43,348 bases of DNA from Russula earlei (Eukaryota; Basidiomycota; Agaricomycetes; Russulales; Russulaceae), in contig JAGFNK010000440.1 in the NCBI GenBank assembly GCA_025769875.1, forward strand, positions 1 to 43,348, in the 5' to 3' direction. The notes below the pieces were generated by a model that was given only the letters and a program-made list of their open reading frames with translations, was not told the DNA's origin and ran no database searches. Of this stretch, positions 1-9,767 are shown piece by piece. Position 1 is the stretch's first letter. Every line of letters starts with the position of its first letter. A program made the position numbers and the translations under genes.

Positions 1-69
1 CGTTTAATGGAGCAGGTGTTTAAGCAGGAGCCGGCTACGATGAAGCGATCCATAGTCAACGGTCAATAG
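1..69 (+). CDS. Possible 3' end of an unidentified gene
   Basis: An open frame runs from base 1 to a TAG at 67-69, giving about 22 residues with no recognisable motif. It could be the tail of a gene that begins outside the window, converging on the minus-strand oxidoreductase. The last 20 bases resemble simple intergenic repeat sequence, so chance is a real alternative. Confidence 0.25.
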   Translation, partial: RLMEQVFKQEPATMKRSIVNGQ

Positions 70-102
70 ACCATAGTTTGTTATGGCTCCTTCACTTACA
101 AC

Positions 103-1152
103 TTACCCCTTAATACTTACAACCTTCTTCTCATTGCTGCTTTGAAAAGCCGCTTCTATTATTTTCATCACATGAATACCATCGTCTGCGGTTACCGGTA
201 CAGGGGCGCCTTTTCTTAGTGCTTTGTAAATGCCATCATAGTAGTCATAATAATTGCCCTGCAGGGTAGGTATTTTTTCTTTAATGATTTTACCCTCTCT
301 TTCTGTATGCAACAAACCTTCCCCACCCGCGGGCTCCGTGCCCCAATCGGTAGTATTGGGTTGTAATCCTTTCAGCAGGTTGGCTTCCTGTATATCCCCA
401 CGGGTTTTTATAAAGGAGCCATTAAAGCCATGGATGGTAAAGGCCGGGATGGGTTCCCGCACCAGCATACCTGCTTTCAGGCGTACGCGCATAGAAGGAT
501 AATAGAGCAGGATTTCGAAGTAGTCATCCACCTGCGAGATCTCCCTGGTAACGCGTACATCTGCAAATACAGCCTCCGGCAGGCCAAACAAATGCAGGGC
601 CTGGTCTATCAGGTGTGGGCCAAGGTCTTTTACAATACCGGCGCCGGCATTGGGTATTTCTTTGTGTTGCTTAGGGCTTAGAGCAGTATTATAACGGTCG
701 TAATGGATCTCTGCTTCGCATAGCTCGCCCAACCATCCCTCGCGTACTATCTTTTGTACTGTTTTAAAGTCGCTATCCCAACGCCTGTTCTGGAATACGG
801 ATAGTTGTTTTCCCTGTTGCAAAGCCAATGCTTTCAGCGCTTCTGCTTCTGCCACAGTAGTGGTAAAAGCCTTCTCAACCACTACGTGTTTACCGGCGAG
901 TAAAGCTTGCTTTGTGTACTCATAATGGGTATAGGTAGGCGTGTTGATCACTACCAGCTCTATGGTATCATCGGCCAGTACGGCTTCCAGGGAGGAATAG
1001 CTTTTGGTGCCCGGATACATTTCTGCAATGGCGTGCTTACTTCTTTCCCATGCACCTGCCAGGGTAAAGCCCGGGTGTAATTGTATAAAGGGCGCGTGGA
1101 ATACCCGGCCGCTCATACCGAAAGAACATAATGCAGTAGTAATCGTTTTCAT
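103..1152 (-). CDS. Gfo/Idh/MocA family NAD(P)-dependent oxidoreductase
   Basis: A cytoplasmic dehydrogenase of 349 aa, normal for the family. The N-terminal Rossmann part starts MKTITTALCSFGMSGRVFH with a glycine-containing dinucleotide loop at about residues 10-16. The family EKP-type motif appears as VVVEKAFTTT near residue 93, and the C-terminal half carries KDLGPHLIDQALHLFG near residue 175, which is the usual active-site His/Asp helix. Members oxidise or reduce sugars, inositols or related polyols; the substrate cannot be read from sequence. The opening resembles YdgJ/IolU-type scyllo-inositol dehydrogenases, but this is only an inference. It lies 45 bases downstream of the DUF1569 gene on the same strand and may be co-transcribed with it. 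Confidence 0.92.
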   Translation of the reverse strand: MKTITTALCSFGMSGRVFHAPFIQLHPGFTLAGAWERSKHAIAEMYPGTKSYSSLEAVLADDTIELVVINTPTYTHYEYTKQALLAGKHVVVEKAFTTTVAEAEALKALALQQGKQLSVFQNRRWDSDFKTVQKIVREGWLGELCEAEIHYDRYNTALSPKQHKEIPNAGAGIVKDLGPHLIDQALHLFGLPEAVFADVRVTREISQVDDYFEILLYYPSMRVRLKAGMLVREPIPAFTIHGFNGSFIKTRGDIQEANLLKGLQPNTTDWGTEPAGGEGLLHTEREGKIIKEKIPTLQGNYYDYYDGIYKALRKGAPVPVTADDGIHVMKIIEAAFQSSNEKKVVSIKG

Positions 1153-1197
1153 ATTGTTTAGTATTACAGGTAGGGTGGAATGAGTTGGTAGATAGGC

Positions 1198-1647
1198 TTA
1201 TACGCCAAACTGGCGCAGGTGATGGTCAAAGTGTTTCCATTGGCTAAAGCCCCATTCATCGGCGCTCATCTTGCCAATTAAGGGATGCATCCTGCCTTCG
1301 GCAGCAACAGCTCCCTCCTGTATAAAACGCTGGTATAGTTGTAACAGTTTTTCTTTCTCTGTAGCAAAGTTTCGGTTATCCCTTACAATAAAAGAAGGGC
1401 CGGTGGGCAGGTTGGGTCTGAAAGGTTTATCGCTTAGCATCACTGTTTTTATCCAGGGCGCCAGTAGTTTGGCAAAGAAAGTAGGACGTTCCTGTTTGTC
1501 ACCCGTAGCTACTTCTAATAATTTACGCAGGTGGGCCATCATTTGGGCAGCATTCATTTTACCCCATAATTGTTGGCTATCTGCCTCCAGCTGGTGCAGG
1601 CGCCCTGTGATCACCAGCGCTGTTTCCGGTTCAAAAAGAGATGGCAT
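1198..1647 (-). CDS. DUF1569 / DinB-like four-helix protein
   Basis: About 149 aa beginning MPSLFEPETA. The sequence has the DinB-superfamily pattern: an early His in QMMAHLRKLLEVATGD and a late pair in QWKHFDHHLRQFGV, matching the metal-binding His layout of DUF1569 proteins. Function is unknown; some relatives are metal-dependent thiol transferases, which is not shown here. The frame stays open up to 1731, but that would overlap the upstream gene, and a TAnnTTTG box sits at 1671-1678 just before the ATG at 1645-1647, so the inner start is preferred. No signal peptide is seen, so it is probably cytoplasmic. Confidence 0.8.
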   Translation of the reverse strand: MPSLFEPETALVITGRLHQLEADSQQLWGKMNAAQMMAHLRKLLEVATGDKQERPTFFAKLLAPWIKTVMLSDKPFRPNLPTGPSFIVRDNRNFATEKEKLLQLYQRFIQEGAVAAEGRMHPLIGKMSADEWGFSQWKHFDHHLRQFGV

Positions 1648-1670
1648 GTACGATCGTTTTGATGAGTGAT

Positions 1671-1678
1671 CAAAAATA
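1671..1678 (-). promoter_or_regulatory. Putative -7 box for the DUF1569 gene
   Basis: On the minus strand this reads TATTTTTG, a match to the Bacteroidota -7 consensus TAnnTTTG, 23 bases before the preferred ATG. It lies inside the longer open frame and so supports the shorter start. No clear -33 element was seen. Confidence 0.4.
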
Positions 1679-1714
1679 AGGAAGCTGTACCGAATAAAGC
1701 GTGGTGTGGTGTGT

Positions 1715-2521
1715 TTACTCAACGTTACCAATAATACTCCATTGCTGTGTGTAACGATTGAAACGGAAGATGTTGGCAGTTAATAGCTGGCCCTTGTTGG
1801 TAAAAGCCTGCCTTACTGCGGTGTGTAGATTGTCCATAGTATGATTATCCTGCTCCGGTATAAACAGTACCCGGTCTTTGGCTGGGATCACTACCAGCAG
1901 GCTGTCAACAAATTGTTCAGTCAACCATTGCCATAAACCGGGCAGGCAGATGGCGCTTGCTTCATAAAGGCCACCGGCTACCAGTTCATATCCGCCAAAA
2001 CTGGTTTCTTCCAGGGAGTAGGTTATGTTCTTACGCAGGTTCTCAATAGCTGTTTCATTTAGTTTTTCTATGGTCATTCCGGCGGGTATGTTTGTACGTT
2101 GCAGTAGCTCTGGGCCTTGCGGTGTGTCGGATGCATAGCAGATCATCAAATCGCCTAACCATTTGCGGGAAATAATATCCTGTTCTGTTAGTGTGCTATC
2201 TGTGGATAGTTTTATAACAGGGTAAATGATGCTGGTGGCGGGTGTTTCGGTAACGGTGTTGGTTGTAGTGGTATTAGTGGTGGTTTTTTTCGCAGGTGTT
2301 CTGGTGCTATGCCCCGCTTTTTTAGGGGTTACGGGTGTAGCAGGAGGGGCAGACTCCGGTACAGGGGTCGGTGTTGTTTTGGGTTTGGCAGTGTCCGCAG
2401 TAACATGGGTAGTTCTTACCCTCGGCGCTGTTTTCGTTTTGGCAATAACCGGTTTTGTAACCGGTGTTTTAGCCGGCAGATACTTGTTGTAAAGGCCTTT
2501 TATAAAGGTAATGATGGACAT
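1715..2521 (-). CDS. DUF1444-like protein with Pro/Thr-rich linker
   Basis: A 268-aa protein. Residues 1-20 are a short hydrophobic/basic start, and residues about 20-95 form a low-complexity linker rich in Thr, Pro, Lys and Ala. The C-terminal 170 residues form a compact domain with a block like LMICYASDTPQGPELLQ followed by ETAIENLRKN, which resembles the DUF1444/YtpQ family (LALENL-type helix). DUF1444 proteins have no firmly known role. The assignment rests on pattern memory and is moderate. It is the first of three minus-strand genes; spacing to the DUF1569 start is 67 bases. Confidence 0.6.
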   Translation of the reverse strand: MSIITFIKGLYNKYLPAKTPVTKPVIAKTKTAPRVRTTHVTADTAKPKTTPTPVPESAPPATPVTPKKAGHSTRTPAKKTTTNTTTTNTVTETPATSIIYPVIKLSTDSTLTEQDIISRKWLGDLMICYASDTPQGPELLQRTNIPAGMTIEKLNETAIENLRKNITYSLEETSFGGYELVAGGLYEASAICLPGLWQWLTEQFVDSLLVVIPAKDRVLFIPEQDNHTMDNLHTAVRQAFTNKGQLLTANIFRFNRYTQQWSIIGNVE

Positions 2522-2680
2522 GCGTGCGGGGTTAATGATGCTCCTGTTAAAAGTAAGTGAATCGGCACATATTTCCTTGTTCCTCCTCGTGATTGTGTTC
2601 CAGTCAGGAATTGGCCGATTTTACCCTGCTGATTATCAACAATAAGTTAGTATAAAATGTTATAACAGTGGAAAACCACT

Positions 2681-2712
2681 ATTGCGTGGTATTGTGCAGT
2701 TCTTTATGTTTG
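2681..2712 (+). promoter_or_regulatory. Putative promoter of the RHS operon
   Basis: TATGTTTG at 2705-2712 matches the TAnnTTTG -7 consensus, and ATTG at 2681-2684 lies 20 bases upstream, fitting the -33 TTTG/TTG position. The RHS partner gene starts about 57 bases further down. The region 2522-2680 shows no gene; it holds the divergent leader of the DUF1444-like gene. Confidence 0.6.
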
Positions 2713-2769
2713 CTGCCTTTGCCTGCTTTAAACAGGCATAGCCTGTAACAATTATAAAAACCCGGACCA

Positions 2770-5700
2770 ATGAAACTTCTGCTAACCAGTACGGCCTTTT
2801 TACTTTTGCTTGGTAACTATTCGTGGGCCCAAAGCCAGGATGCTTATACCCAGCAACTGGTAAAAGTGGCACCGCAATCGCCCAATGCAGCTTCGTTGCT
2901 GCGGTTTACCGATGTACCGGTGAGCTATTACACAGGGGTACCGCAAATAACGGTGCCGGTGTATACGATTCAGTCCGGCAGCCTCAAACTACCTATCTCA
3001 CTCAACTATCATGCAGGTGGGGTAAAAGTGGAAGACAATGCTTCCTGGGTAGGCCTGGGATGGGCATTGAATGCCGGTGGCTCAGTGATCCGCAACCAGC
3101 GAGGGTTGCCGGATGAAGGAGGCTATATGGATGCCTCTCAATGGGTGAACCATTTCCCTTCTATGGGTTTGGAACAGAAGTACGGTTATTATAATGGCAC
3201 CCAAACAGGTATTTACGATGGGCAACCAGATTTGTTTAATGTGAGCATGGGTGGCGAATCGTTACAGTTCTTTTACGACTCAACAGGAAGGATCCTTACC
3301 AAACCTTTATCTGCTGCTAAAATATACTATGATTTCTTTGATGGTAAAAAAGGATGGAAGATCGTCAATACACAGGGGGTACAGTATTATTTCCTGGATG
3401 CAGAAGAGTCGCAAAGCCAACCCATTTCTATACCGGATGGAGCTTCTGATATCAGTGCTTCTGTAGTAAGTGCCTGGCATTTAACAAAGATCATTTCCCC
3501 GGAAGGAAAGGACTCTATCAACTTTGAATATGAACAGGAATTACAAACCTTTTACTCCGGGTATAGTGCGTCCTATCATGATGCCCTGGGGCCTGCCTTA
3601 CCAGCAGGGTGGCATGATTACAGCTTTAACTATTCCATCAATACGGTATCAGCATTAACCCCAAAGACCATCCGGTTTAAAAACGGGACTGTTGATTTTA
3701 GCAAGCATACTACGCAAAGGGATGACCTTACAGGTGGGTATGCATTGGATTCTATCACGGTAAAATCAGATAGTACAACCGATATCCAGCACATCAACCT
3801 GCATACTTCTTATATCAATGCCACAACCACGCATTTGTACGGTGATAATACGGTGAACAAGCGCTTATACCTGGATAGCGTTACTGTAAGCGGAACGGGG
3901 CATACGAACCCCTTATCCTATGGGTTTGATTATTATAACAGAGCCTTGCTACCGGATAAAGCCTCTATTGACCAGGACCTTTGGGGTTACTACAATGCAG
4001 CCGGCAATACAGGGCTTTATAACAAGCCTCCTTCCTGCTTTTATTATACCACAGCGGGAGGGCTGGATCCTTATTATGGAGCAGACCACAATCCCCATCC
4101 TGCTGCCACGGCATTCGGCACGCTTAACAGGATGCATTACCCTACAGGAGGGTATACGGATTTTGAATACGAGAACAATACGGTTAATAATTTTGCAGCA
4201 CTAATCAGTCTGAATGCCCCTTATTACAATGGCATGGATCTTTTGGATACCGCTATACATTTCCAGCTAACAGGCGATGCGTTTGGAACCACTTATTATT
4301 CAGCTACTTTCACTGTATCCTCTTCTTTTGGATCAAGTACTGGCAAGGCATTGGGAAATATTACTATTGGTGGATTACCCGGCAGCAATACTACTCCACC
4401 AACACCGCTGGGGCCCAATGATCCTGTTATACAATTAACCTATCCTGATGCGTCTGTTCACCAGCTCGCACAAAGTGGCTATGCCGCCTTACCGGTAGGC
4501 ACCTATACACTCACGGCTGATTTTACAGGTGTTGATGATCCTGATCCAACTGTTATCAGTAATTTCTATGTGAGTATAGATTATGAGTATGGTGTATTGA
4601 ATAATACCAATAAGAACAAGCACGTTACCTGGGGTGGCTTGCGCGTAAAAAGTATAAAAAATTATGATGCCACAGGACAGCTTGCTACAGGGAAACTGTA
4701 TGAATATGAGGATAGTACCGGTGTATCGGGAGGGCATTCTGAATTCTTCCCTGTACTGTTTAATAACAATGCAGGTTTTTGCATTGCCAAGACTACATGC
4801 GATACTGTTTCCGCCATCGCCATGACTCCTGATTTCGTACTAAGCACTGTAAGCCAGGCTACTTCTATGATGCAACAGGGGTCACCGGTTGGGTATAGTA
4901 AGGTAACGGAATACCTGGATGGTAATAAAACCAATGGTAAAAATTGTTATTATTTCTCACAGGCGCAGGACCCTGGTAACCAATATATCTTCCCCTACCC
5001 ACCTTCTAATTCCTATGATGAAAAAAGAGGGCTATTGTTAAAACAACAAAGCTTTAAAAAGAATGGAGCCGGGTATTCACTATTAACAGAAAAGAGTAGC
5101 AATTATGGCTGGGCTGATTCCGGGGTTATAGCAACAGGCGTTAAATTCGGGCAATTCGTTAGCGGGGGGTGTTTGCAAGGGAATTGGTGCCTGTGGCGTT
5201 CCTATAAAGCAGGTTTCTACAACACCGAAACCGAATGGATCAAACTGTTGAGCGATACTACCCGCACGTATGATGATAACGGAACCGCCATGGCTACTAT
5301 TACACGGTATGAATATTCTCCCAACAGCCTGCAACGCAATAAAACCACCACCGCTGCGAGTAACGGCGATACGGTAGTGACCACTGTTAAATATCCCGGC
5401 GATTATGCTATTCCTGCAGGCACTTATGCAAATACCCGGATCCAGGGTATTCAAAAGCTATTGGCAGATAACAAAGTACAGGAGCCTGTGGAAAGCGCGG
5501 AATATCGCAACGTGAATAACACGGGGCTACAGCTGGCAAAAGCGGTGTATGCTTCTTTTAAAGCGGATATATCCAAAGCAGATACTTTGTTTGCCATAGA
5601 GAACACTTCCCTGTTGTCCGATTTCCAGGCTTCCACGTATACAGCCAGCAGCCTGCAAACCGATAGCCGCTATACCCCCAGGGTGATCTTTAATACGTAC

Positions 5701-6096
5701 ACCCCGGAAGGTAATATCCGCCAGCAGCAACTGGCGAATGATGTAACAGAAGTTTACCTCTGGGGCTACCATTCCGAATACCCGGTAGCGAAAATAGTGG
5801 GTAGTGACTATGCTACTGTTAGTGCCCTGGTTAGCCAGTCTACGCTCGATAATCCCGCCACAGATGATAATACCATGCGCACCACGTTGAATGCTATCCG
5901 AACCGGTTTGGCCAGCAGCAATGCCCAGGTAATTACCTATACCTATAAGCCGCTGGTAGGTGTTACCAGCCAAACGGATCCTGCCGGCAGAACTACCTAT
6001 TATGAATACGATAGCCAGGGCAGGCTGCAACTGATACGGGACCTCAATGGCAATATCGTGAAACGATACGAGTACCAGTATCAGCAACCTTATTAA
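2770..6096 (+). CDS. Large secreted RHS/YD-repeat protein, partner of the toxin RHS gene
   Basis: 1108 aa with a clear Sec signal peptide (MKLLLTSTAFLLLLGNYSWA). The N-terminal region has the Bacteroidota RHS-family block SLNYHAGGVKVEDNASWVG followed by LGWALNAGG, around residues 75-105, recalling the SpvB/TcdB-type beginnings of toxin-complex proteins. The middle is Thr/Ser/Tyr-rich and beta-strand-like. The C-terminal 60 residues hold YD repeats (DPAGRTTYYEYDSQGRL, RDLNGNIVKRYEY). It carries no RHS core hyperconserved motif and no toxin tip. It is only 20 bases upstream of the second RHS gene, so the two form an operon; the natural inference is that this protein supplies one part of the RHS shell or its surface attachment. 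Its exact role is unknown. Confidence 0.85.
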   Translation: MKLLLTSTAFLLLLGNYSWAQSQDAYTQQLVKVAPQSPNAASLLRFTDVPVSYYTGVPQITVPVYTIQSGSLKLPISLNYHAGGVKVEDNASWVGLGWALNAGGSVIRNQRGLPDEGGYMDASQWVNHFPSMGLEQKYGYYNGTQTGIYDGQPDLFNVSMGGESLQFFYDSTGRILTKPLSAAKIYYDFFDGKKGWKIVNTQGVQYYFLDAEESQSQPISIPDGASDISASVVSAWHLTKIISPEGKDSINFEYEQELQTFYSGYSASYHDALGPALPAGWHDYSFNYSINTVSALTPKTIRFKNGTVDFSKHTTQRDDLTGGYALDSITVKSDSTTDIQHINLHTSYINATTTHLYGDNTVNKRLYLDSVTVSGTGHTNPLSYGFDYYNRALLPDKASIDQDLWGYYNAAGNTGLYNKPPSCFYYTTAGGLDPYYGADHNPHPAATAFGTLNRMHYPTGGYTDFEYENNTVNNFAALISLNAPYYNGMDLLDTAIHFQLTGDAFGTTYYSATFTVSSSFGSSTGKALGNITIGGLPGSNTTPPTPLGPNDPVIQLTYPDASVHQLAQSGYAALPVGTYTLTADFTGVDDPDPTVISNFYVSIDYEYGVLNNTNKNKHVTWGGLRVKSIKNYDATGQLATGKLYEYEDSTGVSGGHSEFFPVLFNNNAGFCIAKTTCDTVSAIAMTPDFVLSTVSQATSMMQQGSPVGYSKVTEYLDGNKTNGKNCYYFSQAQDPGNQYIFPYPPSNSYDEKRGLLLKQQSFKKNGAGYSLLTEKSSNYGWADSGVIATGVKFGQFVSGGCLQGNWCLWRSYKAGFYNTETEWIKLLSDTTRTYDDNGTAMATITRYEYSPNSLQRNKTTTAASNGDTVVTTVKYPGDYAIPAGTYANTRIQGIQKLLADNKVQEPVESAEYRNVNNTGLQLAKAVYASFKADISKADTLFAIENTSLLSDFQASTYTASSLQTDSRYTPRVIFNTYTPEGNIRQQQLANDVTEVYLWGYHSEYPVAKIVGSDYATVSALVSQSTLDNPATDDNTMRTTLNAIRTGLASSNAQVITYTYKPLVGVTSQTDPAGRTTYYEYDSQGRLQLIRDLNGNIVKRYEYQYQQPY

Positions 6097-6116
6097 CCTA
6101 TTAAACAGTAGTTAAC

Positions 6117-9100
6117 GTGATTCAAAGATATTTGCTATTCCTGCTGGGTGTTATATGCCTCAGTAGTGTACAGGCCCAAAACACCCCTGCCAGTACCGGT
6201 TCCGTGCCCACTATCAGCTCCTCGGCGGTGCATACCGCACCCGGCGCTTACGGAAGCGGTACTATCAACTATGTTCGCAGCTGGACACCCCAACAACCCT
6301 ATTCGCAGGATTCGGATGTAACCAGTGGCGCCAGGCAGGTAACGCAGGTAAACAAAGCCACCCAATACATAGATGGCTTGGGAAGGCCTTTACAAACAGT
6401 GAGCTGGCAGGCATCACCTGCCCAAAAAGACATGGTATCCGCCACCGTATATGATAGCATCGGCAGGGAAGCCTATAAATACCTTCCCTATACCACCACT
6501 ACTACTACCGGGGCATTCCATACAGACCCTTTTACCGAACAAAATAGTTTTTATAGCAGTACCTACCCAGGCCAGCAACCCGCTTATACGGGTGAGCAGG
6601 TATACTATGGGCAAACAGTATTTGAACCTTCCCCTTTAAACAGGCCCTTACAAACATTGGCCCCCGGTAACAGCTGGGGCGGCAGTGGCAGGGGCGTAGG
6701 AACGAGCTATGAACTCAATACCAGCGGGGAAGTATTGCTATGGCGTTATACGGTTGACAGTATAGGGGCCATCCCCACCACTGCTGCCAGTTACGCTGCA
6801 GGGCAGTTATACAGAACCGTTACCACCGATGAACAGGGGCACCGGGTAGTGGAGTATAAGGACAAGGATGGACAGGTGGTATTAAAGAAAGTAGAGCTCC
6901 CCACCAGCGCCAACCCCAGCCCGGTACTCACCAGCCATGCGGGCTGGTCATGTACCTATTATGTGTATGATAACCTGGGGTCGCTCAGGGCTGTACTGCC
7001 CCCCAAAGCCACGGAACAGCTATTAAGCAATAGCAATACGATCACCACCACCGTATTCAAAGAGCTTTGTTACTCTTATGGGTATGATGGCAGGAGGCGG
7101 ACGATAGTAAAACAGGTACCCGGTGCCGCCCTGGTATTCCTGGTATATGATAGCCGCAACCGCGTAGTGTATACGCAGGATGGTAATATGCGCAGCAAAA
7201 ACTGGTGGTTAGCCAGTTTGTATGATAACCTCAACCGACCGATAGAAACCGCCATGCTCACCGGCTATAGCGGCACAAGGGCCAGCTTACAAGTCTATGT
7301 AAGCAGCCTGGCAGACAATACCACCATTGATACTGCTAAAGGCACCCAGGTAAACAGTGTACCGGTTGATTTGGTAATGAATACAGCCGAAGCCAACCGT
7401 ACCGCCTACGAAGCCAGCCATAGCGTAGTATTACGCTCCGGCTTCCATTTTAAAGCCACCCTTACAGATACTACGGTTGCCCGGATAATAGCGCCGGCCA
7501 GCGCCACCAGCTTTAGCAGCCCGATGCCGGTCAACCAAAACCCCACGCCACCCGGTGATACCCTGGTAGCCTTAACACTCACGTATTATGACGATTATAC
7601 CCAAACTGCCAAAACCTATACCAGCAGCTACAACAGTAACCTGGGGCAGGGAAACAATCCCTATGCGGAAACCCCACCCGGTAGCGCCAGCACCCAAACA
7701 AAGGGGCTCACTACAGTAACAAGGGTGCGGGTAATAGAAAATGCCAACGACCTCACACAGGGCCAATGGCTGGAAGCCGCCAGCTTTTACGATGCCAAAG
7801 CCAGGACTGTACAAATACAAGGCACCAATTACAAAGGAGGGCTGGACATACTAACCAGCCGTTATGACTTTACGGGCAAGGTTGTTAGCAGTTATACCGT
7901 ACACAACAATGCAGCCGGTAATACCAGCAATCTCCGTACGAATACTACTACGGACTATGACCCGGCGGGAAGATTACTTAGGGTAAGCAAAACCCTCAAT
8001 GATGATGCGCTTACCACGCGCATCATCATTGAGCGCAACAGCTATGATGCCATGGGGCAGCTCCTCAACAAACAAACCGGGCAAAAGAACAGCCACGATA
8101 CAACGGCCATGGAAAGCGATGACTATCGTTATACCATCCGTGGCTGGTTAAAAGGTGTTAACTGGAACTATAGCAACAGCGCCCCCAGCAGCCCCACCGG
8201 CGGCATTGCCAATGCCACAGGAGCCGGCAAATGGTTCGCGATGGACCTCAGCTACGATTGGGGGTATACCCATAACCAATACACCGGCAATATAGCAGGT
8301 ATGCGCTGGCAGGCAGGAGGTGACCAGGCAGAGCGCAGCTATGGGTATGGTTATGATGCCGCCAACCGTTTATTGTATGGCGACTTTAACCAGCGGTTTG
8401 GTACCAGCTGGAGCAAAACAGACCCGGGTGGTAACTTAAACATCGACTTTAGTATGCAGATGGGTAATGGCACGGATGCTGCCACGGCCTATGACGCCAA
8501 TGGCAATATCCTCGCCATGAAACAGGTGGGTTTACAGCTCAACAGCAGTCATACGATCGATAGCCTTAGCTACCAATATAACAGCAGCAGCAATAAACTC
8601 AGCAGTGTAACAGATGGCATAACCGCAGATAACAAGCTAGGTGACTTTACTGACAAGAACACCAGCGGGGATGATTATGGGTATGATATAAATGGCAACA
8701 TGATCACCGATAAGAACAAACGCCTCAATGGCAGCACCGGCGTAGATCAAACCACCGGTGGCGCTATCGTATACAATTATCTCAACCTGCCCTGGCAGAT
8801 CAGTGTACAGGATGATGGTGGCAACTACAAAGGCACCATCAGCTATATCTATGATGCCACGGGCAATAAGCTGGAAAAACGGGTAAAAGAAAAAGGCACA
8901 AACGGGGACACCCTCATTAATACTACCGACTACCTTGGCAGCTATGTATACACCAATAATATCTTACAGTTCTTTGGCCACGAAGAAGGCAGGATCCGCA
9001 AAAGTAAGGATACCACGCAAGGGTTTGTATACGATTACTTTTTAAAAGACCACCTCGGCAATACCCGGGCGGTATTAACGGAAGAGCAAACAATGGATAT

Positions 9101-9515
9101 ATACCCCGCAGCCACACTGGAAGATGGCAGCTTAGCGGTAGATACGTTCTATTACAACATCCAGTCCGGCAATATCCGGGATATTAGTCTGATACCAGGC
9201 TATAGTACTGCATCCGGCGTTCCTTATACTAACAACAATGGTATTTACAATCCTGACCCGGGTATTACTACCACCAACGAAAGCCAGAAGATGTATGTAT
9301 TAAACGGCCAGAGTGGCAGCAGTAATGGTTTAGGTATAGCCGTAAGGGTAATGGCAGGAGATACGGTCAATATCTTTGGCAAGAGTTATTATCATTTTAA
9401 ACAGCGGGCAAACGCCCAACAATGGGTATCCTGTAACGAATGCCCTGTTAAGCTTCTTAAATGCCTTTACGGGCACAGGGGCTGTAACAGCGGGCAGCCA
9501 TGCAGTAACAGGTAG
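6117..9515 (+). CDS. DUF6443-type RHS toxin protein, N-terminal and shell part (frame breaks near 9395)
   Basis: Starts at GTG 6117 with a signal peptide (MIQRYLLFLLGVICLSSVQA). Residues about 50-200 fit the DUF6443 domain (NYVRSWTPQQPY, QYIDGLGRPLQTV). Many YD repeats follow (YDSIGREAY, YDNLGSLRAV, YDPAGRLLRV, YDAANRLLYG, YDINGNMI), then YDYFLKDHLGNTRAVL near residue 980. After residue about 1093 the frame is no longer RHS: a run of four T at 9395-9398 stands where the otherwise identical sibling at 13242-13244 has three, and the correct reading continues in the frame of the next entry. As written, the last 40 residues are out of frame. In view of other homopolymer breaks in the window this may be an assembly error. 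The product would encapsulate and deliver the C-terminal toxin. Confidence 0.85.
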   Translation: MIQRYLLFLLGVICLSSVQAQNTPASTGSVPTISSSAVHTAPGAYGSGTINYVRSWTPQQPYSQDSDVTSGARQVTQVNKATQYIDGLGRPLQTVSWQASPAQKDMVSATVYDSIGREAYKYLPYTTTTTTGAFHTDPFTEQNSFYSSTYPGQQPAYTGEQVYYGQTVFEPSPLNRPLQTLAPGNSWGGSGRGVGTSYELNTSGEVLLWRYTVDSIGAIPTTAASYAAGQLYRTVTTDEQGHRVVEYKDKDGQVVLKKVELPTSANPSPVLTSHAGWSCTYYVYDNLGSLRAVLPPKATEQLLSNSNTITTTVFKELCYSYGYDGRRRTIVKQVPGAALVFLVYDSRNRVVYTQDGNMRSKNWWLASLYDNLNRPIETAMLTGYSGTRASLQVYVSSLADNTTIDTAKGTQVNSVPVDLVMNTAEANRTAYEASHSVVLRSGFHFKATLTDTTVARIIAPASATSFSSPMPVNQNPTPPGDTLVALTLTYYDDYTQTAKTYTSSYNSNLGQGNNPYAETPPGSASTQTKGLTTVTRVRVIENANDLTQGQWLEAASFYDAKARTVQIQGTNYKGGLDILTSRYDFTGKVVSSYTVHNNAAGNTSNLRTNTTTDYDPAGRLLRVSKTLNDDALTTRIIIERNSYDAMGQLLNKQTGQKNSHDTTAMESDDYRYTIRGWLKGVNWNYSNSAPSSPTGGIANATGAGKWFAMDLSYDWGYTHNQYTGNIAGMRWQAGGDQAERSYGYGYDAANRLLYGDFNQRFGTSWSKTDPGGNLNIDFSMQMGNGTDAATAYDANGNILAMKQVGLQLNSSHTIDSLSYQYNSSSNKLSSVTDGITADNKLGDFTDKNTSGDDYGYDINGNMITDKNKRLNGSTGVDQTTGGAIVYNYLNLPWQISVQDDGGNYKGTISYIYDATGNKLEKRVKEKGTNGDTLINTTDYLGSYVYTNNILQFFGHEEGRIRKSKDTTQGFVYDYFLKDHLGNTRAVLTEEQTMDIYPAATLEDGSLAVDTFYYNIQSGNIRDISLIPGYSTASGVPYTNNNGIYNPDPGITTTNESQKMYVLNGQSGSSNGLGIAVRVMAGDTVNIFGKSYYHFKQRANAQQWVSCNECPVKLLKCLYGHRGCNSGQPCSNR

Positions 9516-9767
9516 TACCTTAAACAGTTCACCGCTTACCACCGATGGCCTCACCGCCTGGTTAAATGACAGTATACCTACGGTAACAGGCAAACCCAAA
9601 GCCTATATCAACTGGATCCTGTTTGACGACCAGTTTACACCGGTAAGCAGTGGTAGTGGATTTAGTGCAGTGAACAGCAATCCGGATATCATCAATACCC
9701 ATACAGCCACCACTAACATTACAAAAAACGGGTACCTGTATGTATATTGCAGTAACGAGAGTGATGT
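9003..9767 (+). repeat. Long direct repeat, copy 1 (RHS shell region)
   Basis: This block matches 12850-13613 base for base except for one extra T in the run at 9395-9398. The 120 bases upstream differ at about 16 sites, and beyond 9812 the copies also diverge quickly. Confidence 0.95.

Noticed and set aside
1648..1731. Longer start for the DUF1569 protein
   Set aside because: It would overlap the upstream gene and include a promoter box.
2226..2560. Plus-strand open frames opposite the Pro/Thr linker
   Set aside because: Shadow frames of low-complexity coding sequence; Val/Gly or Arg-rich products with no start signal.
9376..9410. Programmed ribosomal frameshift in the main RHS gene
   Set aside because: No slippery heptamer with a stimulatory structure was seen, the sibling copy is in frame, and the same kind of one-base break occurs in unrelated genes in homopolymers.
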